Shown here piece after piece: positions 33,444 through 42,370 of a stretch of DNA of 64,000 bases. Source of the stretch: Phaeacidiphilus oryzae TH49. Lineage in GTDB: Bacteria > Actinomycetota > Actinomycetes > Streptomycetales > Streptomycetaceae. The notes under the pieces were generated by a model, which saw only the letters and a list, made by a program, of their open reading frames with translations, was not told the DNA's origin and made no database searches. Each line of letters begins with the position of its first letter. Within the stretch, counting starts at the first letter, position 1. The position numbers were made by a program, and so were the translations under genes. The stretch spans positions 6,653,801 through 6,717,800 of the forward strand of contig NZ_JQMQ01000005.1 in assembly GCF_000744815.1 (NCBI RefSeq), read 5' to 3'.

Positions 33444-33899
33444 GCGCCAGTCCGCCCGCACCACGTAGGTGCCGGCGACGAGGTCGCCGAACCGCTGGTG
33501 GAAGCGGCTGGACAGCATGACCAGCAACCCGACCGCGCCCAGGAACATCGCGTCCACCACCGAGAGGACCCAGCGGATCAGCCAAGCGCCCGGCGGCGGC
33601 CGGTGGCCGGTCCGGGACACCACCCGCAGCCCCAGCAGCCGCATGCCCAGCGTCGCCGCGTCGTTGCGGACCGGCAGCCACACCTCGTTGAGCCAGGAGC
33701 CCAGCACCGCGCACCCGACGAGCCCGCACAGCGGCAGGACCGACCCCAGCGCCGGGAACGGCCGCAGCGCGCCCACCACCTCCGGCGCGCGGGCCGCGGC
33801 GAAGAACAGCAGGGAGAGGGCGAGCACGGAGAGCCGGTCGACGGCGCACTGCACACAGCGGCGGAGGACGACAGCGGTGGGATCCACGCGACTCGGCAC
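33270..33899 (-). CDS. RDD family membrane protein with 3' end antisense to the response regulator
   Basis: 209 residues. RDD domain: an Arg near the start (RCVQCAVDRLSVLALSLLFF), NDAATLGMRLLGLRVVSR, WLIRWVLSVVDAMFLGAVGL, RFGDLVAGTYVVR. Three to four membrane helices; RDD proteins are mostly uncharacterised, some are ion antiporters. The first in-frame stop is at 33270, so the last ~58 residues are coded opposite the HTH part of the response regulator and look like non-functional extension. Overlap is about 174 bases. Confidence 0.75.
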   Translation of the reverse strand: MPSRVDPTAVVLRRCVQCAVDRLSVLALSLLFFAAARAPEVVGALRPFPALGSVLPLCGLVGCAVLGSWLNEVWLPVRNDAATLGMRLLGLRVVSRTGHRPPPGAWLIRWVLSVVDAMFLGAVGLLVMLSSRFHQRFGDLVAGTYVVRADWRSPDDPGLPGPHRRLGAVAQPDLPLGAGEMSLDGGGRDGQAPGYLGVGQPPRDLPHHV

Positions 33900-34155
33900 G
33901 CCGAGATGCTACCGCCGAGCCGGGGCGGAACCGGGCCGACCCGGCCTTTGGGCCGGTTCCGGACCCTGGCCGAAAGGACGGGTTCCGCCCGGCCCCGATC
34001 GTTCTCGGGACCGACGAGGCCGGTGAGCCCCCTGTGGCACCGTCGTTCCCGATCACGACATGCGTGCCCACCGTGCGAATCGGAGTGCGGAAGACACACC
34101 ACAGGGTGGTCCGCTCCCGGGGGAGTGCCGGAGTGCGCGCAGGAAGAGGTACGAC

Positions 34156-34740
34156 GTGAACTGGACCGTACTGGGCTCCGCCGGACCGGGAGACGCCCGC
34201 GAGGGGGCGGTGCGCGCGCTCTACGAGGACCACGGCGGGAGCCTCCACACCTACGTCCAGCGGCTGGTGGGCGGGGACCGATACCGGGCCGAGGACATCG
34301 TGCAGGAGACGCTGCTGCGCTGCTGGCGGAAGCGGGCACTGGACGACGGGTCGTCCGTCCGGCCGTGGGCGTTCCGGGTGGCGCGCAACATCGTCATCGA
34401 CGAGTACCGGCAGCGCCAGGCACGACCGCAGGAGGTCGGCGGCAACGTCTGGCTGGACGAGCGGGCCTCCGAGTTCGACGACATCGAGCAGGCGATCAGC
34501 TCCGTCATGATCGGCGAGGCGCTCAGCCGGCTCAGCGCCACCCATCGGACGGTGCTCTACCAGATGTACTTCGTGGGCCGGACGACCCAGGAGGTGGCCG
34601 AGGAGCTGGGCGTGCCGGTGGGCACCGTCAAGTCCCGACTGCACTACGCCCTCCGGCAGTTGCGGCAGTCGATGCGGGACGCGGAGGGCCTCGCCCCGGC
34701 AGGGGACGCTCGCGGCAAGCCGGTAGGCGCGAGCCGGTAA
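34156..34740 (+). CDS. ECF-type RNA polymerase sigma factor
   Basis: 194 residues. Region 2: LYEDHGGSLHTYVQRLVGGD, RAEDIVQETLLRCWRK, AFRVARNIVIDEYRQR. Region 4: LSATHRTVLYQMYFVGRTTQ, EVAEELGVPVGTVKSRLHYA. It resembles the SigK/SigL-like ECF group of actinobacteria. GTG after AGGAAGAGG. No anti-sigma gene with a clear zinc-finger motif follows; the next gene is the large membrane protein. The 3' end carries a short tandem repeat. Confidence 0.87.
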   Translation: MNWTVLGSAGPGDAREGAVRALYEDHGGSLHTYVQRLVGGDRYRAEDIVQETLLRCWRKRALDDGSSVRPWAFRVARNIVIDEYRQRQARPQEVGGNVWLDERASEFDDIEQAISSVMIGEALSRLSATHRTVLYQMYFVGRTTQEVAEELGVPVGTVKSRLHYALRQLRQSMRDAEGLAPAGDARGKPVGASR

Positions 34741-34790
34741 CGGCAAGCGGGTAGCCGCGAGCCGGTTGCGGCAAGCCGTAGCGGCTGGGC
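34711..34790. repeat. 28-bp imperfect tandem repeat at the end of the ECF sigma gene
   Basis: CGGCAAGCCGGTAGGCGCGA followed by GCCGGTAA repeats as CGGCAAGCGGGTAGCCGCGA plus GCCGGTTG and a shorter third copy. The first copy encodes the sigma factor's last residues and supplies its stop codon. Confidence 0.55.
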
Positions 34791-34855
34791 GGCATCGAAC
34801 CGTTTTCCGCGGGGGGCCGTTGAGGGCAGTGACGGAGGAAGGGACGGGCACGGGC

Positions 34856-37120
34856 ATGGGTCTGAACGCAGCGGCGGACGGGACGGACCGGGAGCGGGCG
34901 CGCCCGGACGACCAGTCCGATCGGCCGGATGGGCCGGACGGGGCGGATCTGTCGGAGCGGTCGGCTGAGCCGGAGCAGTCGGGCGGGTCGGATGAGCTGA
35001 ACCTGTCGGACCTGTCGGACCGGTCGGATCGGTTCGATCGGCTCGACCCACTGGATCGGGGCGGTTTCGCGGACGCGGCGGCGGAGAGCGTTCCCATGCG
35101 GGTGATCGTCTCCGGCGACGGAACGGCGACGATCGACGGCGTGCCGGTCCCGGTGATCGCCGGGGAGACGGTCGAGGAAGCGGTCCTGGACACTCTCCAC
35201 GGATACGCGGTCAGCCGGAACGAGCCGGTCCGCGCGGTGATCTCGGACCCGTCGTCGAGTCACCAGGCAGTCGTCGACGTGGCCCCGGACGGCTCCAGCA
35301 GCCTGGTCGAGCACCAGCCGCAGGACGCCGCCCCCACCGAGCCGATCCCGCCGACGCCGGCCGCGTCCGGGCGTGACGCCGAAGCCGAAGCCGACGCTGC
35401 CACCGCCGCCGTGCCTCTCGCCGATCCCGGCATCGGCACTGGCACTGTCCCGGCACCGGGCCCGACACCCGCGCAGGCGCCGACACCGGAACCGGGGCCG
35501 GGCGCAGGACCGGATCCGGAGCCGGGCTTTGCGCCGGGCGCCGGTCTCGCGTCTGCGCCGGGGCTGGCGTCGGCGTCCGAGCCGGGCTCGGGAACAGGAC
35601 CGGATCCGGAGCCGGGCTTTGCGCCGGGCGCCGGTCTCGCGTCTGCGCCGGGGCTGGCGTCGGCGTCCGAGCCGGGCTCGGGCGCAGGACCGGATCCGGA
35701 GCCGGGCTTCGCGCCGGGCGCCGGTCTCGCGTCTGCGCCGGGGCTGGCGTCGGCATCCGGGCCGGGCTTGGGCGCAGGACCGGATCCGGAGCCGTCCTCG
35801 GCGCCGGGCGCCGGTCTCGCGCTGGGGCTGGCGTCGGCATCCGGGCCGGGCTTGGGCGCAGGACCTGATCCGGAGCTGGGTTCTGTGCCGGTGGCGGGAC
35901 TCGTATCGGCGTCGGGGCCGGGAGCGGGAGCGGGGCCGACACCGGAACCGCAGTCGCCGTCGGCGTCGGGACAGGCGCCGGCAGCAGCACCGGGAGCCGG
36001 ACCGGCGTCAGGTCCGGGCCTGGCGACGGCGCCGGGCGCGGGGCTTCGGCCGGGTCCGGGGCGGGGACCGGGCTCGGGCCCGGCGTCGGCGCCGGGGCCG
36101 GTCTCGGGGCCCGGGGCGGCGTTCGTATCGGCGTCGGCCCTCGGCGCGGGTCGGGCCGGTGGCGGTGCCGCCGCCTTCCACCAGGAGGGCGTCTCGCAAA
36201 CGCGTCAGCGTGGGCGGGGGTCGGACCAGGAGTACGAGCGGCCGGGTCTGCTCCGACGCCTGCCGCTGCCCGGCCTGGTGGGGGTTGGGGTGGCATTCGC
36301 CGTCGTCGTTCCGCTGATGCTGCTCGGCGGCCATCCGGGGCACGGGGGCGACTCCCGGGCCGGCGGCACGGCCGAGACCTCGTCCACGCCGACTGCCGCG
36401 CCCACCACCGAGGAGGCCCTGCCGGCCCTGACCGGCTCCCCCTCCGCCCGTACGACGCCGACCTCGCCCCGCCCCTCGCCCCCGCGTTCCACGGCCACGG
36501 CCAAGGCCAGGGCCACGGCCGACGCGAACACCGCGCCGACGGCCGGTGGAGGGGCCGGGGGCACACTGCTCTACGCCTCCGAGTTCGGGGCGGGCGCCCA
36601 CGGCTGGAAGGACTACGGGGGCCACTGGTCCGTGGCCGGCGGCGCCTACACCGAGTCGATGGCCGGCACCGGCGGCAACAAGGCGGTCATCGGAGACACC
36701 GGCTGGCGCGACTACGTCCTCCAGGGCGACGTGCGCGTCGGGCACTTCAGCCCCAACGGCAACGCGGGCCTCCTGGTGCGCGCCTCCGACCCGGCGACCG
36801 GGACCGACAGCCTCGACGGGTACTACGTGGGCGTCAGCGGTTCCTCCCTGATCATCGGGCGGGAGAAGTACGGCTGGAAGGAGCTGGCCGGCACGGCGAT
36901 CCCCGGCGGCCTGTCCGCCGACACCTGGTACCACCTGACCGTCCGGGTGGTCGGCTGCTCGATAGCCGTCGACGGGACCCCGGCCGCGGACCCCTCCGCT
37001 GCCCCGGTGTCGGCGGCGGTCCAGGACTGCACCTTCCTCCGCGGCGCCATCGGGGTCCGCGACTTCGCCGCCGCGGCCTCCTGGCGGGACCTCACCGTCC
37101 GCACCGCCGACACCGTCTGA
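34856..37120 (+). CDS. Large membrane protein: shared N-terminal domain, Pro/Ala/Gly repeats, LamG-like outer domain
   Basis: 754 residues. An acidic Ser/Asp-rich start is followed at ~80-155 by the small domain also seen in the TPR-like protein at 18800-19696 (VIVSGDGTATIDGVPVPVIA, VAPDGSSSLVEHQP). Residues ~160-440 are Pro/Ala/Gly repeats including a 30-residue tandem unit. One membrane helix (~470-490; VGVGVAFAVVVPLMLLGG) leads to a Ser/Thr/Pro spacer and a C-terminal concanavalin-like (LamG/DUF1080-type) domain (~565-754; SEFGAGAHGWKDYGGHWSV, NGNAGLLVRASDPATG, IIGREKYGWKELAG, TWYHLTVRV). Probably an outer sugar-binding protein. The ATG at 34856 follows GGAGGAAGGGA; GTG 34829 is an alternative. 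Confidence 0.7.
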   Translation: MGLNAAADGTDRERARPDDQSDRPDGPDGADLSERSAEPEQSGGSDELNLSDLSDRSDRFDRLDPLDRGGFADAAAESVPMRVIVSGDGTATIDGVPVPVIAGETVEEAVLDTLHGYAVSRNEPVRAVISDPSSSHQAVVDVAPDGSSSLVEHQPQDAAPTEPIPPTPAASGRDAEAEADAATAAVPLADPGIGTGTVPAPGPTPAQAPTPEPGPGAGPDPEPGFAPGAGLASAPGLASASEPGSGTGPDPEPGFAPGAGLASAPGLASASEPGSGAGPDPEPGFAPGAGLASAPGLASASGPGLGAGPDPEPSSAPGAGLALGLASASGPGLGAGPDPELGSVPVAGLVSASGPGAGAGPTPEPQSPSASGQAPAAAPGAGPASGPGLATAPGAGLRPGPGRGPGSGPASAPGPVSGPGAAFVSASALGAGRAGGGAAAFHQEGVSQTRQRGRGSDQEYERPGLLRRLPLPGLVGVGVAFAVVVPLMLLGGHPGHGGDSRAGGTAETSSTPTAAPTTEEALPALTGSPSARTTPTSPRPSPPRSTATAKARATADANTAPTAGGGAGGTLLYASEFGAGAHGWKDYGGHWSVAGGAYTESMAGTGGNKAVIGDTGWRDYVLQGDVRVGHFSPNGNAGLLVRASDPATGTDSLDGYYVGVSGSSLIIGREKYGWKELAGTAIPGGLSADTWYHLTVRVVGCSIAVDGTPAADPSAAPVSAAVQDCTFLRGAIGVRDFAAAASWRDLTVRTADTV
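35503..35925 (+). repeat. Coding 90-bp tandem repeat, about 4.5 units
   Basis: Each unit encodes ~30 residues of the type GAGPDPEPGFAPGAGLASAP plus GLASASEPGS. Units 1-3 are nearly identical; unit 4 is 6 bases shorter and the last is diverged. The near identity at the DNA level points to recent expansion or conversion. It encodes a flexible stalk. Confidence 0.8.
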
Positions 37121-37137
37121 CGCCGTTCGGTAGGCCG

Positions 37138-37245
37138 TTCGGATCACGCTCGGACGCCGTTCGGGCCAGATTCGGATCACGCTCGGACGCCGCTCCGACC
37201 ACGTTCGGACGAAGTCCGACGCCGATCGGACGCCGTCCGAGCAAG
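37138..37245. repeat. Direct repeats of TTCGGATCACGCTCGGACG in the gap before pntA
   Basis: The 22-base sequence beginning TTCGGATCACGCTCGGACG and ending CCG occurs at 37138 and 37171, 33 bases apart. Several related TCGGACGCCG blocks follow. It lies in non-coding DNA between the LamG-like gene and pntA. Could be a binding array, a mixed hairpin terminator, or just repeat slippage. Confidence 0.55.
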
Positions 37246-37436
37246 CGGGGAATCGGCCTCGCCGTGGATCGATGTGCCCGGCCTGCCCGCCCGCCGGGGC
37301 CGCCGTGTGGTGACCCATGTCACTTCTGCCCTCGCTGGGCGAGCCGGTAGGTTCATGCGTTCAAAGGGGAGAAGGACTGTACAAACCCCCCGCGCACAGA
37401 TCCCCCGTCAACCCCGTCTGGCGAGAGATACAGGAA

Positions 37437-39002
37437 ATGTCTGCTCAAGATCCCGCGCACCACCCTCCGCAGCGCGTAGGCGTGGTCGCCGAGTCCGTTT
37501 CCGGGGAGACACGCGTCGCCGCGACCCCCGCAACGGTGCGTCAACTGCTCAAGCTCGGTTACGAGGTGGTGGTCGAGCCCGAGGCCGGGGCGGCGTCCGG
37601 CTTCGCCGACGACGCGTACCTCGACGCCGGCGCCGAGATCGGCGACGCCTGGGCGACGGACGTCGTCCTGAAGGTGAACGCCCCCTCCGATGCGGAGATC
37701 GGCCGACTGCGAACGGGAGCCACGGTGGCGGGTCTGCTCGCCCCGGCACAGCACCCCGAGCTGCTGGAGGCGCTGGCCGCTGCGGGGGTGACCGCGCTCG
37801 CACTGGACGCGGTGCCGCGCATCTCGCGGGCGCAGTCGATGGACGTGCTGTCCTCGATGGCGAACATCGCCGGGTACCGGGCGGTGATCGAGGCCGCCCA
37901 TGTCTTCGGACGGTTCTTCACCGGTCAGGTGACCGCCGCCGGCAAGGTGCCGCCGGCGAAGGTGCTGGTGGCCGGGGCCGGCGTGGCCGGGCTCGCCGCC
38001 ATCGGCGCCGCGTCCAGCCTGGGCGCGATCGTCCGGGCGACCGACCCGCGGCCGGAGGTCGCGGACCAGGTGAAGTCGCTGGGCGGGGAGTACCTGCCGG
38101 TCGACGTCGCCCAGGAGGCCGGCACCGACGGCTACGCCAAGGCCACCTCGGAGGACTACGACCGGGCCGCCGCCGAGCTGTACCACGCGCAGGCCCAGGA
38201 CGTGGACATCGTCATCACCACCGCGCTGATCCCCGGGCGCCCGGCGCCGCGGCTGCTGACCGCGGCGGACGTGGCGGCGATGAAGCCGGGGAGCGTCGTC
38301 GTCGACATGGCCGCGGCGATGGGCGGCAACGTCGAGGGGACGGTCGCGGGCCGGTCGGTGGTCACCGACAACAACGTGACCATCATCGGCTACACCGACC
38401 TCGCGTCCAGGCTGCCCGCCCAGGCCTCCCAGCTGTTCGGCACCAACCTGCTGAACCTCCTCAAGCTGCTGACGCCGGAGAAGGACGGGCGGCTGGCGCT
38501 CGACTTCGACGACGTCGTGCAGCGGGCCGTGACCGTGGTCCGGGCCGGCGACGTCACCTGGCCGCCGCCGCCCGTCGCGGTCTCGGCGGCGCCCGCGGCC
38601 GCGGCCAAGCCGGCGGCCGCGACCGCCGAGCCCGCCGAGCCGGCGAAGCCGAAGCTCACCCCGGCCCGCCGCTTCGGCCTGATCGGCCTCGGCATGCTGG
38701 CCATGTTCCTGATCGTGGCCTTCGCCCCGGCCCAACTCGCCGAGAACTTCACGGTGTTCGCGCTGGCCGTGGTGATCGGTTACTACGTCATCGGCAAGGT
38801 GCACCACGCCCTCCACACGCCGCTGATGTCGGTGACCAACGCGATCTCAGGGATCGTCGTGACCGGCGCCCTGCTGCAGATCGGTCACGAGAGCTGGGTC
38901 GTCACCACGCTGTCCGCGGTGGCGATCCTGCTGACGAGCGTCAACGTCTTCGGAGGTTTCGCCGTCACCCGCCGCATGCTGTCGATGTTCTCGAAGGGCT
39001 GA
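37437..39002 (+). CDS. pntA: NAD(P) transhydrogenase subunit alpha
   Basis: 521 residues, full-length alpha subunit. The NAD-binding domain I (~1-380) has RVAATPATVRQLLKLGYEVV, SRAQSMDVLSSMANIAGYRA, KVLVAGAGVAGLAAIGAASS, VVDMAAAMGGNVEGT. An Ala/Pro linker leads to four membrane helices (~410-521; e.g. TVFALAVVIGYYVIGKV). With PntB it uses the proton gradient to make NADPH from NADH. The ATG at 37437 is supported by the start of the conserved fold; its ribosome site (AGGAA) is close and weak. pntB follows after 6 bases. Confidence 0.92.
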   Translation: MSAQDPAHHPPQRVGVVAESVSGETRVAATPATVRQLLKLGYEVVVEPEAGAASGFADDAYLDAGAEIGDAWATDVVLKVNAPSDAEIGRLRTGATVAGLLAPAQHPELLEALAAAGVTALALDAVPRISRAQSMDVLSSMANIAGYRAVIEAAHVFGRFFTGQVTAAGKVPPAKVLVAGAGVAGLAAIGAASSLGAIVRATDPRPEVADQVKSLGGEYLPVDVAQEAGTDGYAKATSEDYDRAAAELYHAQAQDVDIVITTALIPGRPAPRLLTAADVAAMKPGSVVVDMAAAMGGNVEGTVAGRSVVTDNNVTIIGYTDLASRLPAQASQLFGTNLLNLLKLLTPEKDGRLALDFDDVVQRAVTVVRAGDVTWPPPPVAVSAAPAAAAKPAAATAEPAEPAKPKLTPARRFGLIGLGMLAMFLIVAFAPAQLAENFTVFALAVVIGYYVIGKVHHALHTPLMSVTNAISGIVVTGALLQIGHESWVVTTLSAVAILLTSVNVFGGFAVTRRMLSMFSKG

Positions 39003-39008
39003 GCCGAG

Positions 39009-40475
39009 ATGACTTCCCTGACGGCCTCTCACGCGGCCTACCTGGTCGCCGCCCTGCTGTTCATCCTCAGCCTGGCCGGACTGTCCCAGCACCGCACCTC
39101 CCGCGCCGGCGTGGCCTACGGCATCGCCGGCATGGCCCTCGCGCTGATCGCCACGATCGTGGTGGCGGCGCAGAGCATCAACGCGGGGGCGGTCGCGCTG
39201 ATCCTGGTCGCCATGGCGGTGGGCGCGGCGGCCGGCCTGTGGCGGGCCCGGCGGGTCGAGATGACCCAGATGCCGGAACTCATCGCCGTACTGCACAGCT
39301 TCGTCGGCCTGGCCGCCGTGCTGGTCGGCTGGAACAGCTACCTGGAGGTGGAGTCGCACGGCACGGCGCAGACCGAGATCGCCGGCGACCTGCTGGGCAT
39401 CCACCACGCCGAGGTGTTCATCGGCATCTTCATCGGCGCGGTCACCTTCACCGGCTCGATCGTCGCCTTCCTGAAGCTGTCGGCGCGGATCAAGTCCCGC
39501 CCGCTGACGCTGCCCGGCAAGAACGCGCTGAACCTGGGCGCGCTCGCCGCCTTCGTGGTGCTGACCATCTGCTTCGTGATCAGTCCCGACCTGCCGCTGA
39601 TGATCGTGGTGACGGTGCTGGCGCTGGCGCTCGGCTGGCACCTGGTGGCCTCGATCGGCGGCGGTGACATGCCGGTCGTGGTGTCCATGCTGAACAGCTA
39701 CTCGGGGTGGGCGGCGGCCGCGGCCGGCTTCCTCCTCGACAACAACCTGCTGATCGTCACGGGTGCGCTGGTCGGCTCCTCGGGTGCCTACCTCTCCTAC
39801 ATCATGTGCAAGGCGATGAACCGGTCCTTCATCTCGGTCATCGCGGGCGGCTTCGGCATCGAGGCGCCGTCCGGCGGCGACGAGGAGCAGGGCGAGCACC
39901 GCGAGCTGCGGGCGGCCGAGGTGGCCGAGCTGCTCGCCCAGGCCGGCTCGGTGATCATCACCCCCGGCTACGGGATGGCCGTGGCCCAGGCGCAGCACCC
40001 GGTCGCGGAGCTGACCCGGCAGCTGCGGGAGCGCGGCGTCGAGGTCCGCTTCGGCGTCCACCCGGTCGCCGGGCGGCTGCCGGGACACATGAACGTGCTG
40101 CTGGCCGAGGCGAAGGTGCCGTACGACATCGTCCTGGAGATGGACGAGATCAACGACGACTTCGCGCGGACCTCGGTGGTCCTGGTGATCGGCGCAAACG
40201 ACACGGTCAACCCGGCCGCGGCCGAGGACCCGAGCAGCCCGATCGCCGGCATGCCGGTGCTGCGGGTCTGGGAGGCGGAGCAGGTCGTCGTCTTCAAGCG
40301 GTCCATGGCCTCCGGCTACGCGGGCGTGCAGAACCCGCTGTTCTTCCGCGAGAACACCGGCATGCTCTTCGGCGACGCCAAGCAGAGCGTGGAGGAGATC
40401 CTCCGCGAACTCCCCGCCGCGGGAGACGGCGACAGCCGTCCCCCGACCACCCACCGCGAGACGGCGACGAGGTAG
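39009..40475 (+). CDS. pntB: NAD(P) transhydrogenase subunit beta
   Basis: 488 residues. About nine membrane helices (residues ~8-265; [36 protein letters not shown]) and the NADP-binding domain III (~300-475) with [63 protein letters not shown]. It completes the proton-pumping transhydrogenase with PntA. A strong hairpin follows the gene. Confidence 0.93.
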   Translation: MTSLTASHAAYLVAALLFILSLAGLSQHRTSRAGVAYGIAGMALALIATIVVAAQSINAGAVALILVAMAVGAAAGLWRARRVEMTQMPELIAVLHSFVGLAAVLVGWNSYLEVESHGTAQTEIAGDLLGIHHAEVFIGIFIGAVTFTGSIVAFLKLSARIKSRPLTLPGKNALNLGALAAFVVLTICFVISPDLPLMIVVTVLALALGWHLVASIGGGDMPVVVSMLNSYSGWAAAAAGFLLDNNLLIVTGALVGSSGAYLSYIMCKAMNRSFISVIAGGFGIEAPSGGDEEQGEHRELRAAEVAELLAQAGSVIITPGYGMAVAQAQHPVAELTRQLRERGVEVRFGVHPVAGRLPGHMNVLLAEAKVPYDIVLEMDEINDDFARTSVVLVIGANDTVNPAAAEDPSSPIAGMPVLRVWEAEQVVVFKRSMASGYAGVQNPLFFRENTGMLFGDAKQSVEEILRELPAAGDGDSRPPTTHRETATR

Positions 40476-40506
40476 CCGGCGGTCGGTAGCCCATAGCGGC
40501 GCGCTG

Positions 40507-40569
40507 GAGCAGGGCGGGCGGTCTGGCGCCCCGGTCGCAACGAACCGGGGCCCGGGCCGCCCGCTGCTC
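40507..40569 (+). terminator. Strong hairpin after pntB
   Basis: GAGCAGGGCGGGCGG and later CCGGT pair with ACCGG and CCGCCCGCTGCTC around a CGCAACGA loop. Position 30 bases after the pntB stop suits a transcript end. The remaining bases to 40789 hold no gene I recognise. Confidence 0.6.
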
Positions 40570-40789
40570 GGGAGCGCGGTCCCACCATGGCCCGAGAATG
40601 CCGCAAGGCCTGGGGGCGGGGCCTGCGCGGTTCTTCCACCCGTGGACGGCCGCGTTTGGCGGGCTCATCAGCGCGGCCGACGACGACCTGCCGGCCGGCG
40701 GGCACGGAGTCGTCTGGCACCGCAGAGCCCTGCGTAGCCCTCACCGGCAAGCCGTGCAGGAGGACCACCAGTTGCGCCATGGGGATCGC

Positions 40790-41506
40790 CTACTGGAATG
40801 CGCCTGATGGCGCTTCCGGCGACCACCCGCCCCCGAGGGCCTGTCGGCACAGGTGGTCGGCGGCCCGGGTGGTCTCGGGCAGGCGATAGCGGGGGGTGAG
40901 GCGGAGGGTGTGGGCGCAGGCGTGGTCGAGGTCGATGAGGTGTCCTGCGGAGACGAAGACGGGCTTGACGCCGGGGCGGGTCCGCAGCGCTCGGCCGACC
41001 ACCTCGGCGCCGTCCAGCAGCGGACTCGAGTCCCCGCGCTCGGGTCCCGGCGACTGAAAGCCGTACAGGAACGGGGTCTTGGCCACCCCGAAGGTCGGGA
41101 TCCCGGTGAGTACCCCGAGGTGGCCGGCCAGTCCGAGGCGGCGGGGGTGGGCAAGGCCGTAGCCGTCGCAGACGATCAGGTCGGGGCTGCGCCTGAGCGC
41201 GCCCAACGCGTCCAGCACGGCGGGGAGCTCGCGGAAGGCGAGCAGGCCGGGGACGTACGGGAAGGAGACCCTTCCGGCGGCGGTCGCCTCCTCCACCACG
41301 CTGAGATCTGTGCTGTCCAGCGTGACGGCGGCCGCCACCACCCGGTCCCGCGCGTCGTCGTAGGCGACGTCCACTCCGGTGATGAGCCCGCCGGAGGAGA
41401 GGTCGGGACCGGGAACCGAGACATCGACGAGCGGGCGCAACCTCTCCTGCTCGTTGATCGCCTCGGCTTCCCCACGGGGTGGAGTGAAGGGTGGGTGATT
41501 GGTCAC
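40790..41506 (-). CDS. nfi: Endonuclease V (deoxyinosine 3' endonuclease)
   Basis: 238 residues, the usual size. Catalytic and binding motifs are present: ITGVDVAYDD, SFPYVPGLLAFRELP, CDGYGLAHPRRLGLAGHLGV, FGVAKTPF, VSAGHLIDLDHAC. Endonuclease V cuts DNA or RNA near deaminated adenine (inosine). The GTG at 41506 gives the normal N-terminus (INEQERLRPLVD follows); the longer frame to 41584 looks non-coding. Faces the pntAB operon. Confidence 0.9.
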   Translation of the reverse strand: MTNHPPFTPPRGEAEAINEQERLRPLVDVSVPGPDLSSGGLITGVDVAYDDARDRVVAAAVTLDSTDLSVVEEATAAGRVSFPYVPGLLAFRELPAVLDALGALRRSPDLIVCDGYGLAHPRRLGLAGHLGVLTGIPTFGVAKTPFLYGFQSPGPERGDSSPLLDGAEVVGRALRTRPGVKPVFVSAGHLIDLDHACAHTLRLTPRYRLPETTRAADHLCRQALGGGWSPEAPSGAFQ

Positions 41507-41852
41507 CAGGAGGCCTCGAAGGTTTCGTCGGTCAGTGGGGTGCCGCTCTCGGCGACGAGGAGATCCCCGCCCGTGCACGCCCATGATCGCAGCCCTGCCG
41601 TTCCCGCGAGTCCCGCGAGTCCCGCGAGTCCTGTGCGCTAGTGGCGGTCCATCGGCTCTTGGGGGCGGGTCACCGCCGGTCCAGAAGCGTCGAGCGCGAA
41701 GCGGTTCTTCGTCTGGGCGTCGTCAAGGTTCTTGTCTCGGTGGCGATCCATGCAGCACCGTGGCGGCACTCGATCAGGCACCATGCCAGGTGTGTCAGCA
41801 GGGGAGCCGCCGGCGGAGCGGTCGTCACGGACACGGATGTCCCGGCGGGGGT
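41507..41852. other. Gap without a recognisable gene
   Basis: About 350 bases between endonuclease V and the HATPase remnant. Short frames exist on both strands but none shows a known domain or convincing ribosome site. Confidence 0.4.
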
Positions 41853-42150
41853 TCATCGCCGCCGCCGCGGTGTGCTCACCAACCCGACCGGGGTACTCGA
41901 CGACCTCACCCACTCCGGCGTGCGCGGGGTAGGCCGTCGCACCGGGGCATCGGCGATCTCGATCCGCAGGTGGGGGTCCGCAAGCAGCAGAACCCGCTGC
42001 CCGAAGCCGCGGCCGGGGACCCGGCCGCGCAGAACGGCATTGGTGGATGGCTCCGAGGTGAGCAACTCTGCCGTCCGGTACAGGTCATGGTCGGCGGGAT
42101 GCAGACCCTGGACGACGGCGAACTCGCCCCGGTTGCACGTACCTGCGCCT
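41853..42150 (-). pseudogene. Remnant of an HATPase-type (anti-sigma-like) ATP-binding protein
   Basis: The reading on this strand gives DLYRTAELLTSEPSTNAVLR, GRVPGRGFGQRVLLLADPHL, RIEIADAPVRRPTPR. This closely resembles the N-box region of the many Streptomyces single-domain ATP-binding proteins (ELLTSELVTNAVLHG, then a RxPGRxF loop, then LRIEVSD). The end is replaced by an Arg-rich unrelated tail, and the usual G-box and N-terminal third are not found. Substitutions such as SEP for SEL also suggest decay. Such proteins are often paired with DUF397 or XRE regulators. Confidence 0.45.
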
Positions 42151-42370
42151 CTGGGCGACGGAAGCCGGTCGAGCGGTGGCTCGTCTCACCCCACCCGGCT
42201 TCGCGGCCGCGACCCTGCTGGGAGCAGTCCGTGCTGAGCGATACGCGTCCTGGGCCGCCGCTGTGCCGGCCGCGCGCTGCGCATTCGCCCCCCGGGCCGC
42301 CCCGCCGCCCTGGCCGTCCTCCGCCTCCTCGCCGAATGCCCCTGCGACCTCCTGTGAGCCACACCGTGCC
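42151..42370. other. Gap without a recognisable gene
   Basis: This stretch probably holds eroded 5' sequence of the HATPase remnant; nothing further could be identified. Confidence 0.35.

Noticed and set aside
34766-36566. CRISPR-like spaced repeats at 35.5-35.9 kb
   Set aside because: The units are contiguous, in frame and encode a Pro/Ala/Gly stalk; there are no unique spacers and no cas genes.
36008-37318. 436-residue minus-strand open frame
   Set aside because: Antisense to the LamG-like gene; composition reflects the opposite strand.
40579-40809. Possible small protein between pntB and endonuclease V
   Set aside because: Several short frames exist on both strands but none has a recognisable family or ribosome site.
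41732-41932. Tat-like start SRRGFIAAAA
   Set aside because: Short, no mature protein follows, and it overlaps the HATPase remnant on the other strand.
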